Part shown: piece after piece, positions 1 through 7,608 of the stretch
How the letters are laid out: the number at the start of each line of letters is the position of its first letter
How positions within the stretch are numbered: the stretch's first letter is position 1
Assembly: GCA_020435295.1 (NCBI GenBank)
Contig: JAGQZV010000009.1
Span: 1-38,837 of the forward strand
DNA length: 38,837 nucleotides
Reading direction: 5' to 3'
Origin: Bdellovibrionales bacterium
Lineage (GTDB): Bacteria; Bdellovibrionota; FAC87; UBA2466; JACKAF01
Notes under the pieces: model-generated
Database searches by the model: none
The model's input: only the letters and a program-made list of their open reading frames with translations
What the model was told of the DNA's origin: nothing
Translations under genes and position numbers: made by a program

Positions 1-1
1 G

Positions 2-790
2 AAAAACAACTTCCACGGGCGAACCATTACGGTGGTTTCTTTCTCTACCGAAAGTCTTTACCGCGACGGCTTTGGACCGTTTACTCCCGGATTCTCTGTC
101 ATCGACTATGGAGACGCTACGGCGCTGGAACGACAAATCGATGCGAACACCATCGCAGTCCTGATGGAGCCGATCCAAGCAGAAGCTGGCATTCTAATCC
201 CTGAACCAGGGTATCTGGCGAAGGTACGCGAACTGTGCACCCAGAACAATGTCTTACTCATGTTCGACGAAATCCAGACTGGACTCGGGCGCACGGGTAA
301 AGACTTCTGTTTTGAGCACGACGCCGCAAAGCCTGACGTCCTGATTTTGGGGAAGTCTCTGGGGGGCGGCCTCTTGCCACTGTCGGCTGTGGTAGCACCG
401 AAGCCGGTGATGGACGTGATCAAACCTGGTGAACATGGTTCGACCTTCGGGGGCAACCCACTCGCCTGTGCTGTTGGACGAGCCGCATTGCGCACCTTGC
501 GCGAAGAAAAACTCAGCGCGCGCTCTGCGGACTTGGGAAAGAAAGCGATGGCGCGATTGAGCGAGCACCCTTTTCCACAAGTGAAAGAAATCAGGGGACG
601 TGGTTTGCTCATTGGAATCGAGCTCAAGGGTTCGGCGCGACCTTACTGCGAGAAACTCGCTGAACGCGGCGTCCTGTGTAAAGAAACTCACGACACCGTC
701 ATTCGCATCGCTCCCCCGCTCACGATAGGCGAAAACGAGCTGATGGAAGGCGTTGACAAGGTCGCGCACGTCTTGGCGGAGCCAATCTAA
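2..790 (+). CDS. rocD: Ornithine aminotransferase-like class III aminotransferase, 5' end missing
   Basis: The frame is open from base 2, so the start lies outside the window. The first visible residues, KNNFHGRT, are typical of ornithine--oxo-acid aminotransferases, PLP enzymes that convert ornithine and 2-oxoglutarate to glutamate semialdehyde and glutamate. FDEIQTGLGRTG holds the PLP-contacting Asp and Gln. LGKSLGGG holds the Schiff-base Lys, and GSTFGGNPLAC follows, as in the family. About 262 of roughly 400 residues are present. The related ArgD (acetylornithine aminotransferase) is the main alternative, but the NNFHGRT sequence favours RocD. A 39-base gap separates it from the next gene, so it may or may not share the dap transcript. 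Confidence 0.85.
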   Translation, partial: KNNFHGRTITVVSFSTESLYRDGFGPFTPGFSVIDYGDATALERQIDANTIAVLMEPIQAEAGILIPEPGYLAKVRELCTQNNVLLMFDEIQTGLGRTGKDFCFEHDAAKPDVLILGKSLGGGLLPLSAVVAPKPVMDVIKPGEHGSTFGGNPLACAVGRAALRTLREEKLSARSADLGKKAMARLSEHPFPQVKEIRGRGLLIGIELKGSARPYCEKLAERGVLCKETHDTVIRIAPPLTIGENELMEGVDKVAHVLAEPI

Positions 791-829
791 GTACCTAATA
801 TTAAATAGTAAAATCCGCACCTAGACCGG

Positions 830-1024
830 ATGCGGGCAGTGTGCTACGTTCGGGCGGTGAAGCGCCCTCGGTTCTTTTTTGTTTTGATTTCAGTCGCTTA
901 TTTGTGCTGCAGCTGCGGCGTGAAAACGCCTCCGCGCCCCTACGTCGACGTCAAACGGGAGGCCGCGGCCAAAGCCCAGAAAAATGCCCCTGATAGCATC
1001 GGGGCGGAAAAGGAATCGCCGTGA
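830..1024 (+). CDS. Small LptM (YifL)-like lipoprotein upstream of dapF
   Basis: This encodes a 64-residue protein with a basic N terminus, a hydrophobic stretch (FFFVLISVAYLCCS) and a lipoprotein-type cysteine. The predicted mature N terminus is CGVKTPPRPY. Known LptM/YifL proteins begin CGxKGPLY and sit directly before dapF or lysA; in E. coli LptM helps the LPS translocon LptD mature. Size, mature motif and position match. The stop codon overlaps the GTG of dapF (GTGA), which implies translational coupling. A GTG at 857 would give a more compact signal peptide. Neither start has a good Shine-Dalgarno (SD) sequence. The LptM assignment rests on the short motif and synteny, so it is an inference. 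Confidence 0.65.
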   Translation: MRAVCYVRAVKRPRFFFVLISVAYLCCSCGVKTPPRPYVDVKREAAAKAQKNAPDSIGAEKESP

Positions 1025-1878
1025 ATTCTCCGTTCTTAAAAATGCATGGTTGTGGGAATGATTTCTTGTTCATCGACGCCATGGATCGCCCGGCTCCGGC
1101 CTTTGATAGAAAGGCAATCCCCGCCATTTGCGACCGACACTTTGGAATCGGTGCGGATGGACTTGCCATTATCGAGCGCGGCAAAAACAGCGATGCCAAA
1201 TGGACTTTTTACAACTGCGACGGGTCTATCGCAGAAATGTGCGGGAACGCTGCACGCTGCGCGGTTCTTTTCCTTTCCGAACGTTATTTCCCCGATAAAC
1301 AATGGGTAAGCCTCGAAACTGCGGTGGGCGTCCTGCGCGGCCGATCTCTGGGAAGCGGCCAAGTCGAAGTAAGTCTTAAGGTCCAGGGCGGAACCGCTAT
1401 TGAGTATGATGAAAAAGTCTTGAAGGTAGATGATATGCCAGTACGCGTGTATTCGGTTAACACCGGAGTTCCGCATGCCGTCATAGAAGTAGAAGACATC
1501 GGCAAGTACCCCATTCAAAAAGTGGGAAAAGCGCTAGTCCACCATGCCGCCTTTGGTCCGGCAGGTTCGAATATTACGTTTTTCCAGAGAAAAGAAGACG
1601 GCTCCATCCTCTGTACGTCTTTCGAGCGCGGCGTAGAAACAGAAACCTATGCGTGCGGAACGGGTGTAGCTGCGGGTAGCATCGTGTATGCCCAACTTTA
1701 CAACCAGCGATTCCCAGTCAAAGTCGAAGTCCCCGGTGGGCGACTTGAAGTGGATTCAGGCGAGGGCACCAACTCCGTTATGCTTCGTGGACCAGCGGCC
1801 TTTGTGATGGAGTCAAGCTGGATAGGTGAGGACATCAATACGTTTGAGACGAGAGAACTTTTTGGACGGGAGAAGTAA
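1021..1878 (+). CDS. dapF: Diaminopimelate epimerase
   Basis: DapF interconverts LL- and meso-diaminopimelate, the last step before meso-DAP enters peptidoglycan or lysine synthesis. The 285-residue protein has full family length. It carries the N-terminal GNDF motif, the first catalytic cysteine in MCGNAARC (C74), FERGVETE, and the second catalytic cysteine in ACGTG (C212). The GTG start overlaps the preceding lipoprotein stop. dapA follows after one base. This cytoplasmic enzyme is part of the lptM-like-dapF-dapA-dapB-dapL operon. Confidence 0.97.
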   Translation: MNSPFLKMHGCGNDFLFIDAMDRPAPAFDRKAIPAICDRHFGIGADGLAIIERGKNSDAKWTFYNCDGSIAEMCGNAARCAVLFLSERYFPDKQWVSLETAVGVLRGRSLGSGQVEVSLKVQGGTAIEYDEKVLKVDDMPVRVYSVNTGVPHAVIEVEDIGKYPIQKVGKALVHHAAFGPAGSNITFFQRKEDGSILCTSFERGVETETYACGTGVAAGSIVYAQLYNQRFPVKVEVPGGRLEVDSGEGTNSVMLRGPAAFVMESSWIGEDINTFETRELFGREK

Positions 1879-1879
1879 G

Positions 1880-2767
1880 ATGAAGTTCAACGGCGTTTAC
1901 GTAGCGACGGTTTCTCCGTTTTCTGGCGAAGGCCACTTGGACTACGAGGCCATGCAAGGCCACTTGGAATTCCTAGTCGAGCGAGGGGTACACGGTCTGG
2001 TCCCCTGTGGAACCACCGGCGAGAGCCCAACCCTTAGCCGCGAAGAACGGCAAAAGACCATTAGTTTGCACAAAAAAATTGCCGACAAGAAGGGGCTCAA
2101 AGTCATCGCGGGATGCGGAGGAAACTCCACTAGTAGTGTCATCCAGCTGGTGGCCGAAGCCAAGGACCTTGGGTGCGACGCGGCTTTGGTCGTAAGTCCA
2201 TACTACAACAAACCGACAACTGAGGGCTTGCGCGCGCATTTCCTTGAAATTGCGAACAAGACCCAGTTCCCATTGGTGCTCTACAACATCCCGGGGCGCA
2301 CGAGCGTAAACATCCCACCCACACTTGTGGCGGAACTCTTTGAGCACCCACACATCGTGGGAGTAAAGGAATCAACAGGAAACCTGGACCAGTGGCTTTC
2401 AATTGCGGAGAAAGCAAACCTTTCGGAACGCTCACTACTTGCAGGCGATGATCATGCGTTGAGCACCATCATGGCGCTCGGAGGATCGGGTATCATTTCT
2501 GCTTCAGCGAATCTACTACCGGAGCATTTTGTTTCCATCTACGAACGCGCTAGCGAGGGAAATCTGGAAGAGGCGTTCCGCCAGCAGATCAAGATTCACA
2601 CGATGGTGGAAACTCTGTTCCGAGAAACGAACCCCGCGCCCGTGAAATTCGGTCTTCAACTAAGGCGCGGAATGGCAGCAAACCTTCGCTTGCCCTTGGT
2701 GGGAGTGCGGCCAGAAACCCAGCGCGCGATCGAGAGCAACCTCCGCAGCCTGGAACTCCTCCCATGA
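1880..2767 (+). CDS. dapA: 4-hydroxy-tetrahydrodipicolinate synthase
   Basis: DapA condenses pyruvate with aspartate semialdehyde, the first committed step of the DAP branch. The ATG at 1880 gives MKFNGVYVATVSPF, the normal family start, with a GGGAGAAG SD just upstream. The frame is open further upstream, but that part overlaps dapF and looks unlike a DapA N terminus. The 295-residue protein has GTTGES (44-49), the catalytic Tyr in YNIPGRT (Y135) and the Schiff-base Lys in GVKEST (K163). It overlaps dapB by ATGA. Nothing unusual is visible. Confidence 0.97.
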   Translation: MKFNGVYVATVSPFSGEGHLDYEAMQGHLEFLVERGVHGLVPCGTTGESPTLSREERQKTISLHKKIADKKGLKVIAGCGGNSTSSVIQLVAEAKDLGCDAALVVSPYYNKPTTEGLRAHFLEIANKTQFPLVLYNIPGRTSVNIPPTLVAELFEHPHIVGVKESTGNLDQWLSIAEKANLSERSLLAGDDHALSTIMALGGSGIISASANLLPEHFVSIYERASEGNLEEAFRQQIKIHTMVETLFRETNPAPVKFGLQLRRGMAANLRLPLVGVRPETQRAIESNLRSLELLP

Positions 2768-3495
2768 TCTATAAAGTTGGCATATTGGGCGCTTCGGGAA
2801 GAATGGGATTACAGATCGCAGGTCTGTTGCAGGACGGTTTTAGCTACGGTGGAAACAGTTTTGAACTCGCAGATGCCCTTTCCGGATCCGGCAAACTGAA
2901 ATCCATTGAGGGCATTCCCGTCCGTACCCTAGAGGAACCTCCACGCGAACCGGTGCATGTGTGGATTGATTTCAGCACACCACAAGCCACAGTCGCTTTT
3001 TTGGATCGAATTGAAACTCCGATTGTCATCGCCACGACAGGTTTTACAGAAAGTCAGCTTGCCAAAATACACGCGTATGCGGAACGCTTTCCGGTTATGC
3101 TCGCTCCCAATACAAGTCCCGGAATGAATCTCTTTCTCCATTGGCTTGAGAAGCTACCCGAGGGTCTGAAGTTTGATCTCAATCTGAGCGAGGAACACCA
3201 CATTCACAAGAAGGACGCTCCGAGTGGCACTGCAAAAAGCTTGCTTGAGGTTCTGCGGGGCAGAGGTTATGGAGAAGTTCCAGTCCAGTCAGTGCGTGCG
3301 GGCGGCATTCGCGGCGTACACACACTCAAATTTGCGGCGGCCGATGAAACCATAGAGATCCGCCACGAAGCGCTGGACCGTCGAGTTTTCGCGGAAGGTG
3401 CATTAGTTGCCGCCGCTTTTTTGGTGAAACAAAAGAAAGCCGGCCTATACAAGATGGCCGACGCTCTAGGCACAAGGAACAAAGACAATGAGTGA
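2764..3495 (+). CDS. dapB: 4-hydroxy-tetrahydrodipicolinate reductase
   Basis: DapB reduces hydroxytetrahydrodipicolinate to tetrahydrodipicolinate with NAD(P)H. The 243-residue protein starts with a Rossmann motif, GILGASGRMG, and contains EEHHIHKKDAPSGTA (about 143-157), which matches the E-HH-K-DAPSGTA active-site signature. Its ATG overlaps the dapA stop (ATGA), and its 3' end overlaps the next gene by 8 bases. Slightly short of the usual 265 residues but complete. Confidence 0.96.
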   Translation: MIYKVGILGASGRMGLQIAGLLQDGFSYGGNSFELADALSGSGKLKSIEGIPVRTLEEPPREPVHVWIDFSTPQATVAFLDRIETPIVIATTGFTESQLAKIHAYAERFPVMLAPNTSPGMNLFLHWLEKLPEGLKFDLNLSEEHHIHKKDAPSGTAKSLLEVLRGRGYGEVPVQSVRAGGIRGVHTLKFAAADETIEIRHEALDRRVFAEGALVAAAFLVKQKKAGLYKMADALGTRNKDNE

Positions 3496-4669
3496 CTTCA
3501 TCAAGGTAGCTAAACGCATCGACGAGATGCCCGCTTACATTTTCAGCGAAATCAACAAGATTAAAGAGCAGGCCCGTGCAAAAGGAACGGATCTCATCAG
3601 TCTGGCGATAGGCGATCCTGACAAAGCCACGCCGCCGGCCGTTGTGGAAAAAATGCGGGCGGCCATCGAAAAGCAACCCAATCACCAATATTCGCCCTAT
3701 GATGGCACTAAGGCTTTTCGGGAAGCGGCGGCTCGCTTTATGCAAAGGCGTTTTGGGGTGGATGTCGATCCGAATTCTGAAGTGGTAGCCCTGGTGGGAT
3801 CCAAAGAGGGTATCGCGCACCTTCCGCTGGCCTTTTGCGATCCCGGGGACAACATTCTTTACCCGACACCCGGATTTCCGATGTACGCGACGACAATCAG
3901 CATGGCGGGCGGCAATCCCATTGCCATTCCACTGACTTTTGATAAGCAGTTCGTCCCGGATCTTGCCCACCTTAAAGTTCAATTGGAACGGCACAAACCC
4001 AAATACTTAATTCTAAATTATCCGCATAACCCAACGTCAGCGATCATCTCAAGGGACACCTTAGAGCAGATCCTTGGCATGGCTCGTGAACACCGTTGTT
4101 TTGTCGCCTTCGACAATGCCTACAGCGAAATTTATTTCGATGAGAACAAAAAACCCATCAGCGCACTAGAAATTCCCGGCGCCAAGGACTTGGTAATCGA
4201 GTTTCACACACTTTCTAAGACCTTCAATATGACGGGTTGGCGAATCGCCTTCGCCGTCGGCAATAAAACTCTGGTTCAGGCTCTGCTCAAGGTAAAAACC
4301 AACATCGATTCGGGCCCATTCCCCGCCACCCAGGAAGCCGCTGTGTTTGCACTGGACAACGAGGACGCGATCGCATCGGAAGGGCGTCAAATGTATGCCG
4401 CCCGACGCAAAGTAGCTCTTGCCGGTTTGGATAAACTCGGAATCGAGTACCTTCCTAACCACGCAACGTTTTACGTGTGGGCCAGTGTTCCAAACGGCCA
4501 ATCTTCCATGGACTTCTGCAAAAAACTCATTGAGGAACAGGGTGTCGTCTGCACACCGGGCGTAGGTTTCGGGCCGGAGGGCGAAGGCTTTTTCCGTCTC
4601 GCTCTCACTGTAGACGTGCCCCGCATCGAAGAAGCCATGAAACGCTTAGGAAAATTCCTCGGCCGCTAG
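3488..4669 (+). CDS. dapL: LL-diaminopimelate aminotransferase, DapL type
   Basis: This 393-residue class I/II PLP aminotransferase has IGDPD (41-45), GSKEGIAH (104-111), NYPHNPT (177-183) and the Schiff-base Lys in HTLSKTF (K244). GDPD, NHQYSP and GSKEGIAH are characteristic of the DapL group, which makes LL-DAP from tetrahydrodipicolinate in one step and bypasses the succinylated or acetylated intermediates of DapD/DapC/DapE. Its overlap with dapB and place after dapF, dapA and dapB support that role. The window has no dapD, dapC or dapE. A general aspartate/alanine aminotransferase is a less likely alternative. Confidence 0.88.
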   Translation: MSDFIKVAKRIDEMPAYIFSEINKIKEQARAKGTDLISLAIGDPDKATPPAVVEKMRAAIEKQPNHQYSPYDGTKAFREAAARFMQRRFGVDVDPNSEVVALVGSKEGIAHLPLAFCDPGDNILYPTPGFPMYATTISMAGGNPIAIPLTFDKQFVPDLAHLKVQLERHKPKYLILNYPHNPTSAIISRDTLEQILGMAREHRCFVAFDNAYSEIYFDENKKPISALEIPGAKDLVIEFHTLSKTFNMTGWRIAFAVGNKTLVQALLKVKTNIDSGPFPATQEAAVFALDNEDAIASEGRQMYAARRKVALAGLDKLGIEYLPNHATFYVWASVPNGQSSMDFCKKLIEEQGVVCTPGVGFGPEGEGFFRLALTVDVPRIEEAMKRLGKFLGR

Positions 4670-4715
4670 GTACCACGTTCCTTTTGTCACACGGCTGTGG
4701 ATTGTTTTCAATTCC

Positions 4716-5711
4716 TTAGGCGTTTAGACGCATCCATTTGAGGCGGCGGAGAAGACGTGAGGCCTTGTGGGGCCATTTGGCCAATCCCAACGGCGCAGGC
4801 GGGTTGGGAGGCGTGTAACTCCTTAGGTAGGTTTCGAAAAACTGTTGGTAAACTTCGTCCTTGAAAAAAACAAAGTTCTGGCCGCCTTTTCCATTTTTCA
4901 TGCGTTTTTCGACAGTTGCGAATTCGACAATCTCATGTTGGTTAATACGCACCTGATCCTGTGAAAACTTCCAGCCAAGTTCAAGCATTCGAGGCACAAT
5001 CGCTCGGCTTTCGGGAATGGCGTTATCAATTTCAAAAAGCACAGTCTTCAGGCGATCGGATTGTAGCGTCTTCTGCATTCCCTTGAACACCTTATGCTCA
5101 ATGCCATCCACATCCACTTTGATATGCTGCGGCTGTGGAATCCCTCCCAGCTGAATGAGACTGTCGAGTGTAAACGAAACCGAACCTTGCTGTAGACGGC
5201 TGGCCCGTGAATACGTATCCTCACCCAACTGGCGGTCGCCCTTCCAGGTATTTTCCTTAAAATCGTGGTGCGCGTAGGCCGTCGCAAAGGTGCTAAGGTT
5301 GAGAAAATTAACCTCGTCAGAATCACTCACAGCAACACAGTACGCCGAGACTTTGTCGTGAGCCCCATTTACGAAAATGTTCTTATTGAGCTCGGCGTAG
5401 TTCTGAGATTCCGGCTCGAAGCTAAACACCCTCGCACCACTCACAACGGCCGCATAGAGACTGTACATCCCGACGTTCGCGCCAATATCTACAAAAACGT
5501 CACCCGGTGCGAAGCTTTCAAGCCAAGCTACCGTGGTCGGTTCTTTCTCTAACAGAGTCAGCACTCGGGACCGGCTAATGACGTTGCCGCCGTCCACATA
5601 CCGCAAGCGCTTTCCCGCCACCCGTACCTCAAAATACGGGATTTTCATTAGCCGGCTCTTATAGGCATTTTTTGAAATCCAACCCAGTTGTTTTTGTGTA
5701 GCTTCGATCAT
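4716..5711 (-). CDS. FkbM-family SAM-dependent methyltransferase
   Basis: This 331-residue protein has a Rossmann SAM-binding motif, FVDIGANVGMYS, near residue 73, an acidic second motif (FSFEPES), and the FkbM-type segment IKVDVDGIEHKVFKG in its second half. FkbM enzymes O-methylate natural products and sugars, and many lie in surface-glycan clusters. The substrate here cannot be read from sequence. It is translationally coupled (ATGA) to the upstream Kdo-hydroxylase-like gene, so a joint role in modifying a surface glycan is plausible but inferred. It converges on dapL with a 46-base gap. Confidence 0.85.
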   Translation of the reverse strand: MIEATQKQLGWISKNAYKSRLMKIPYFEVRVAGKRLRYVDGGNVISRSRVLTLLEKEPTTVAWLESFAPGDVFVDIGANVGMYSLYAAVVSGARVFSFEPESQNYAELNKNIFVNGAHDKVSAYCVAVSDSDEVNFLNLSTFATAYAHHDFKENTWKGDRQLGEDTYSRASRLQQGSVSFTLDSLIQLGGIPQPQHIKVDVDGIEHKVFKGMQKTLQSDRLKTVLFEIDNAIPESRAIVPRMLELGWKFSQDQVRINQHEIVEFATVEKRMKNGKGGQNFVFFKDEVYQQFFETYLRSYTPPNPPAPLGLAKWPHKASRLLRRLKWMRLNA

Positions 5712-6637
5712 TGGTACTTCGCGTGAATTCGCTGCATGCGACTCCTAAAACTAAGCTCTGGGGCGCCCATCGACGACGGATCCACTTCAAAACCTACCGA
5801 TATCATACGCCGCCCAAAAAATATCTGGTGCGGAATCAGGCGGGTTTTAGCAAGCCACAAGCTCCCGGGCCCAAAATGGCAGATGTGGCGAGGGAAACCG
5901 TCCTTTCCGGAGTTTGGGATCCCGCCAAACAACCGGTTGCTAAAGTGCCGGTTAAACTCATCGGGCGGAAGGTGACTTAGCTTTTGCATTTCGAGTTTGC
6001 GATAATAGCGATCCGCCAACGTTTCTAGCGAATGAGACGTGCACCACACACGTGGCACATGATCGGCATTCACAAGCGCACGTAACGTCCAGTTGTCATC
6101 TTTGCGTTTGTACGCATCCAAATGAAGATCCTGCACACGCGTTTCCGAAAAGCGCCAGCTTATCTGCGGTCCGCTTACAATCCGGTAGCGAGGAAACATC
6201 TCGCGCATGAAGGTCTCTAAGGCGTCGTTGGTCTTACGAATCATTTCCTGGTAACGGCGCGCCTTTTTCATATCCCCGGCAAACACATGGTGTAGCGGGT
6301 GGCGGGCAGGAAACGCCTCCCTTCCCGCAAGGCGCTCACGTACATGCCGCGCAAACCTAACCGCGCGTTCCCTAGGACTTGGGTGTAGGGGGGCCAGAAG
6401 ATCGGGTTGGGCCATTTTTGAGAAGAAACGAGTCTGTGGGTACGCGACAGACCATAGAAACTCCTGATCCCACGGCAAAGCCACCTCGGGAACTACGATG
6501 ACCTTACCGCTCTCGTACCACTCGGTAAGCTGCTCGCCGTACTGAGCGTAGTACTCTTTACCGGATGAAGCTTGTCCGAGAACGACAAAGTAGTCTTCTA
6601 TCTGGGGACTTTTCAGAATTTGCGTGCTCGCTTCCAT
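5708..6637 (-). CDS. Kdo-hydroxylase-like Fe(II)/2-oxoglutarate dioxygenase
   Basis: The protein is 309 residues from the ATG at 6637. The frame stays open to 6964 but that extension is low-complexity and unlike a protein. The C-terminal half matches my memory of the Kdo 3-hydroxylase (KdoO) family: an Arg/Ser-rich strand, then HLD (H172, D174), PRVW (195-198), GPGSLWL (256-262) and a distal H270 followed by R276/R277. These would be the 2-His/1-Asp iron triad and the 2OG-binding Arg. KdoO enzymes hydroxylate Kdo in the LPS inner core. A VIVVPEVALP segment near residue 46 also resembles the family's N-terminal region. The ATGA overlap with fkbM shows co-expression. Another 2OG oxygenase specificity is possible. 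Confidence 0.6.
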   Translation of the reverse strand: MEASTQILKSPQIEDYFVVLGQASSGKEYYAQYGEQLTEWYESGKVIVVPEVALPWDQEFLWSVAYPQTRFFSKMAQPDLLAPLHPSPRERAVRFARHVRERLAGREAFPARHPLHHVFAGDMKKARRYQEMIRKTNDALETFMREMFPRYRIVSGPQISWRFSETRVQDLHLDAYKRKDDNWTLRALVNADHVPRVWCTSHSLETLADRYYRKLEMQKLSHLPPDEFNRHFSNRLFGGIPNSGKDGFPRHICHFGPGSLWLAKTRLIPHQIFFGRRMISVGFEVDPSSMGAPELSFRSRMQRIHAKYQ

Positions 6638-6958
6638 CAAACGGTACCTAAGTACCCCCGACGATTGGCACCCGTCAACGCGCCCCTGCCCATCATCTAG
6701 GCAAACGATCGCCCGTTTTTGGCCCTTTTTGCCGTTGCCTTGCCACGCCATGCCTGGGCGGCCCGGCACGCCACTTGCGATACCCTTGCCCGATAGAGGT
6801 TTTCTTATGTGGACTGTTGGAATACGTAGACGCTTTTGGGTGGCACTTATCTTTGTATGGGTAGCCGTATCGTTCGTGGAGACCCTGCTCGCATAGTACG
6901 CCAGTTGACATGCGGCAGCATCCCGATCTAACCGGTAGTAATTGGTTTGGAGGGCAGG
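6638..6958. promoter_or_regulatory. Divergent control region between 2OG-oxygenase and secreted-protein genes
   Basis: This 321-base stretch separates two divergent genes and should hold promoters for both. I found no convincing paired -35/-10 elements. The left half has short repeats of CCTTGCC/TTGCC and GC-rich segments. The right half contains a possible 29-codon membrane peptide at 6807-6896. The minus-strand frame of the oxygenase stays open across the region, but the residues look non-coding. Confidence 0.4.
6807..6896 (+). CDS. Possible 29-residue single-pass membrane peptide
   Basis: ATG at 6807 is preceded at a 7-base spacing by GAGG (6796-6799). The frame encodes 29 residues: a short N terminus, an RRR cluster, then a continuous hydrophobic segment (FWVALIFVWVAVSFV) and TAG at 6894. 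The layout of basic cluster followed by a 15-20-residue helix is that of small bacterial membrane proteins. The next gene starts 62 bases downstream on the same strand. No function can be suggested. The chance of a random hydrophobic frame is not negligible. Confidence 0.4.
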   Translation: MWTVGIRRRFWVALIFVWVAVSFVETLLA

Positions 6959-7606
6959 ATGCACGCGTGGGCACGGTACGTTTTTTTTCCAATTCTATTC
7001 GCGACCCTGATTCCGCGTCCCGCCTTGGGTGCGCCCACCCGGTGGGAATGGGCGGTTGGCTGCGCGCGTTCTATCGCACAGGCGGTGCAGTGGCTCCGCC
7101 GCGATCCAAACGGTCACGATGATCCGCAAACCCTCACGCTTGCTGAGGGCGCAGTCCCTCCCTCGGAGAACCGCGTCCTGAATTGGCTCGCGGGTGTGCG
7201 ACCGTACTTAAACCCGCAAGTAGCTGCCGCCATCACGCGAGGGCTACAAATTTTTCCCGAAGTAACAAACGACGCGATTCCACCACTACCTGAACCTAAC
7301 ACGGCCGATCGTCGGGATCTTTGGGATAACTTACTTTCTAAAGAAACTAGTGAGGCTGACTTCGAAGCGCTGCTTCTCAAAGCCCAAGAGCTCCTTAACC
7401 GCGAAGAGCGTATGACTCTCGCTCGCCATCTTTTTGCGCGCGGTATCCGCAGCGCCATGACAGCCCCACAACAAAGTGGAGACACGAGTCTGCAACGCAG
7501 TCTTCTTCTGGTTCGGAATGACTCAGAAATACGCGATTCCGTTCTTCGCGGCATGCGCAGACAATTTCCCGCTTTGGGATCGCTCCCTGAGTACGGCGAA
7601 GATTAA
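6959..7606 (+). CDS. Exported protein of unknown function
   Basis: The ATG at 6959 follows a GGAGGG SD, so this start is preferred over the in-frame TTG at 6947. The 215-residue product begins with a signal peptide (MHAWARYVFFPILF...) ending near ALGA, followed by an Ala/Arg/Leu-rich, probably helical protein with no cysteine pair or catalytic motif I recognise. A proline-rich stretch (PPLPEPN) lies near the middle. It converges on acs with a 2-base gap. I do not recognise the family. Confidence 0.75.
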   Translation: MHAWARYVFFPILFATLIPRPALGAPTRWEWAVGCARSIAQAVQWLRRDPNGHDDPQTLTLAEGAVPPSENRVLNWLAGVRPYLNPQVAAAITRGLQIFPEVTNDAIPPLPEPNTADRRDLWDNLLSKETSEADFEALLLKAQELLNREERMTLARHLFARGIRSAMTAPQQSGDTSLQRSLLLVRNDSEIRDSVLRGMRRQFPALGSLPEYGED

Positions 7607-7608
7607 CC

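Noticed and set aside
4680-4712. Terminator after dapL
   Set aside because: The only stem is four base pairs (CACA/TGTG) with a broken T run.
6836-6851. TGGCAC-N5-TTTGT as a sigma-54 site
   Set aside because: The -12 GC is TG, so the required GG-N10-GC is absent.
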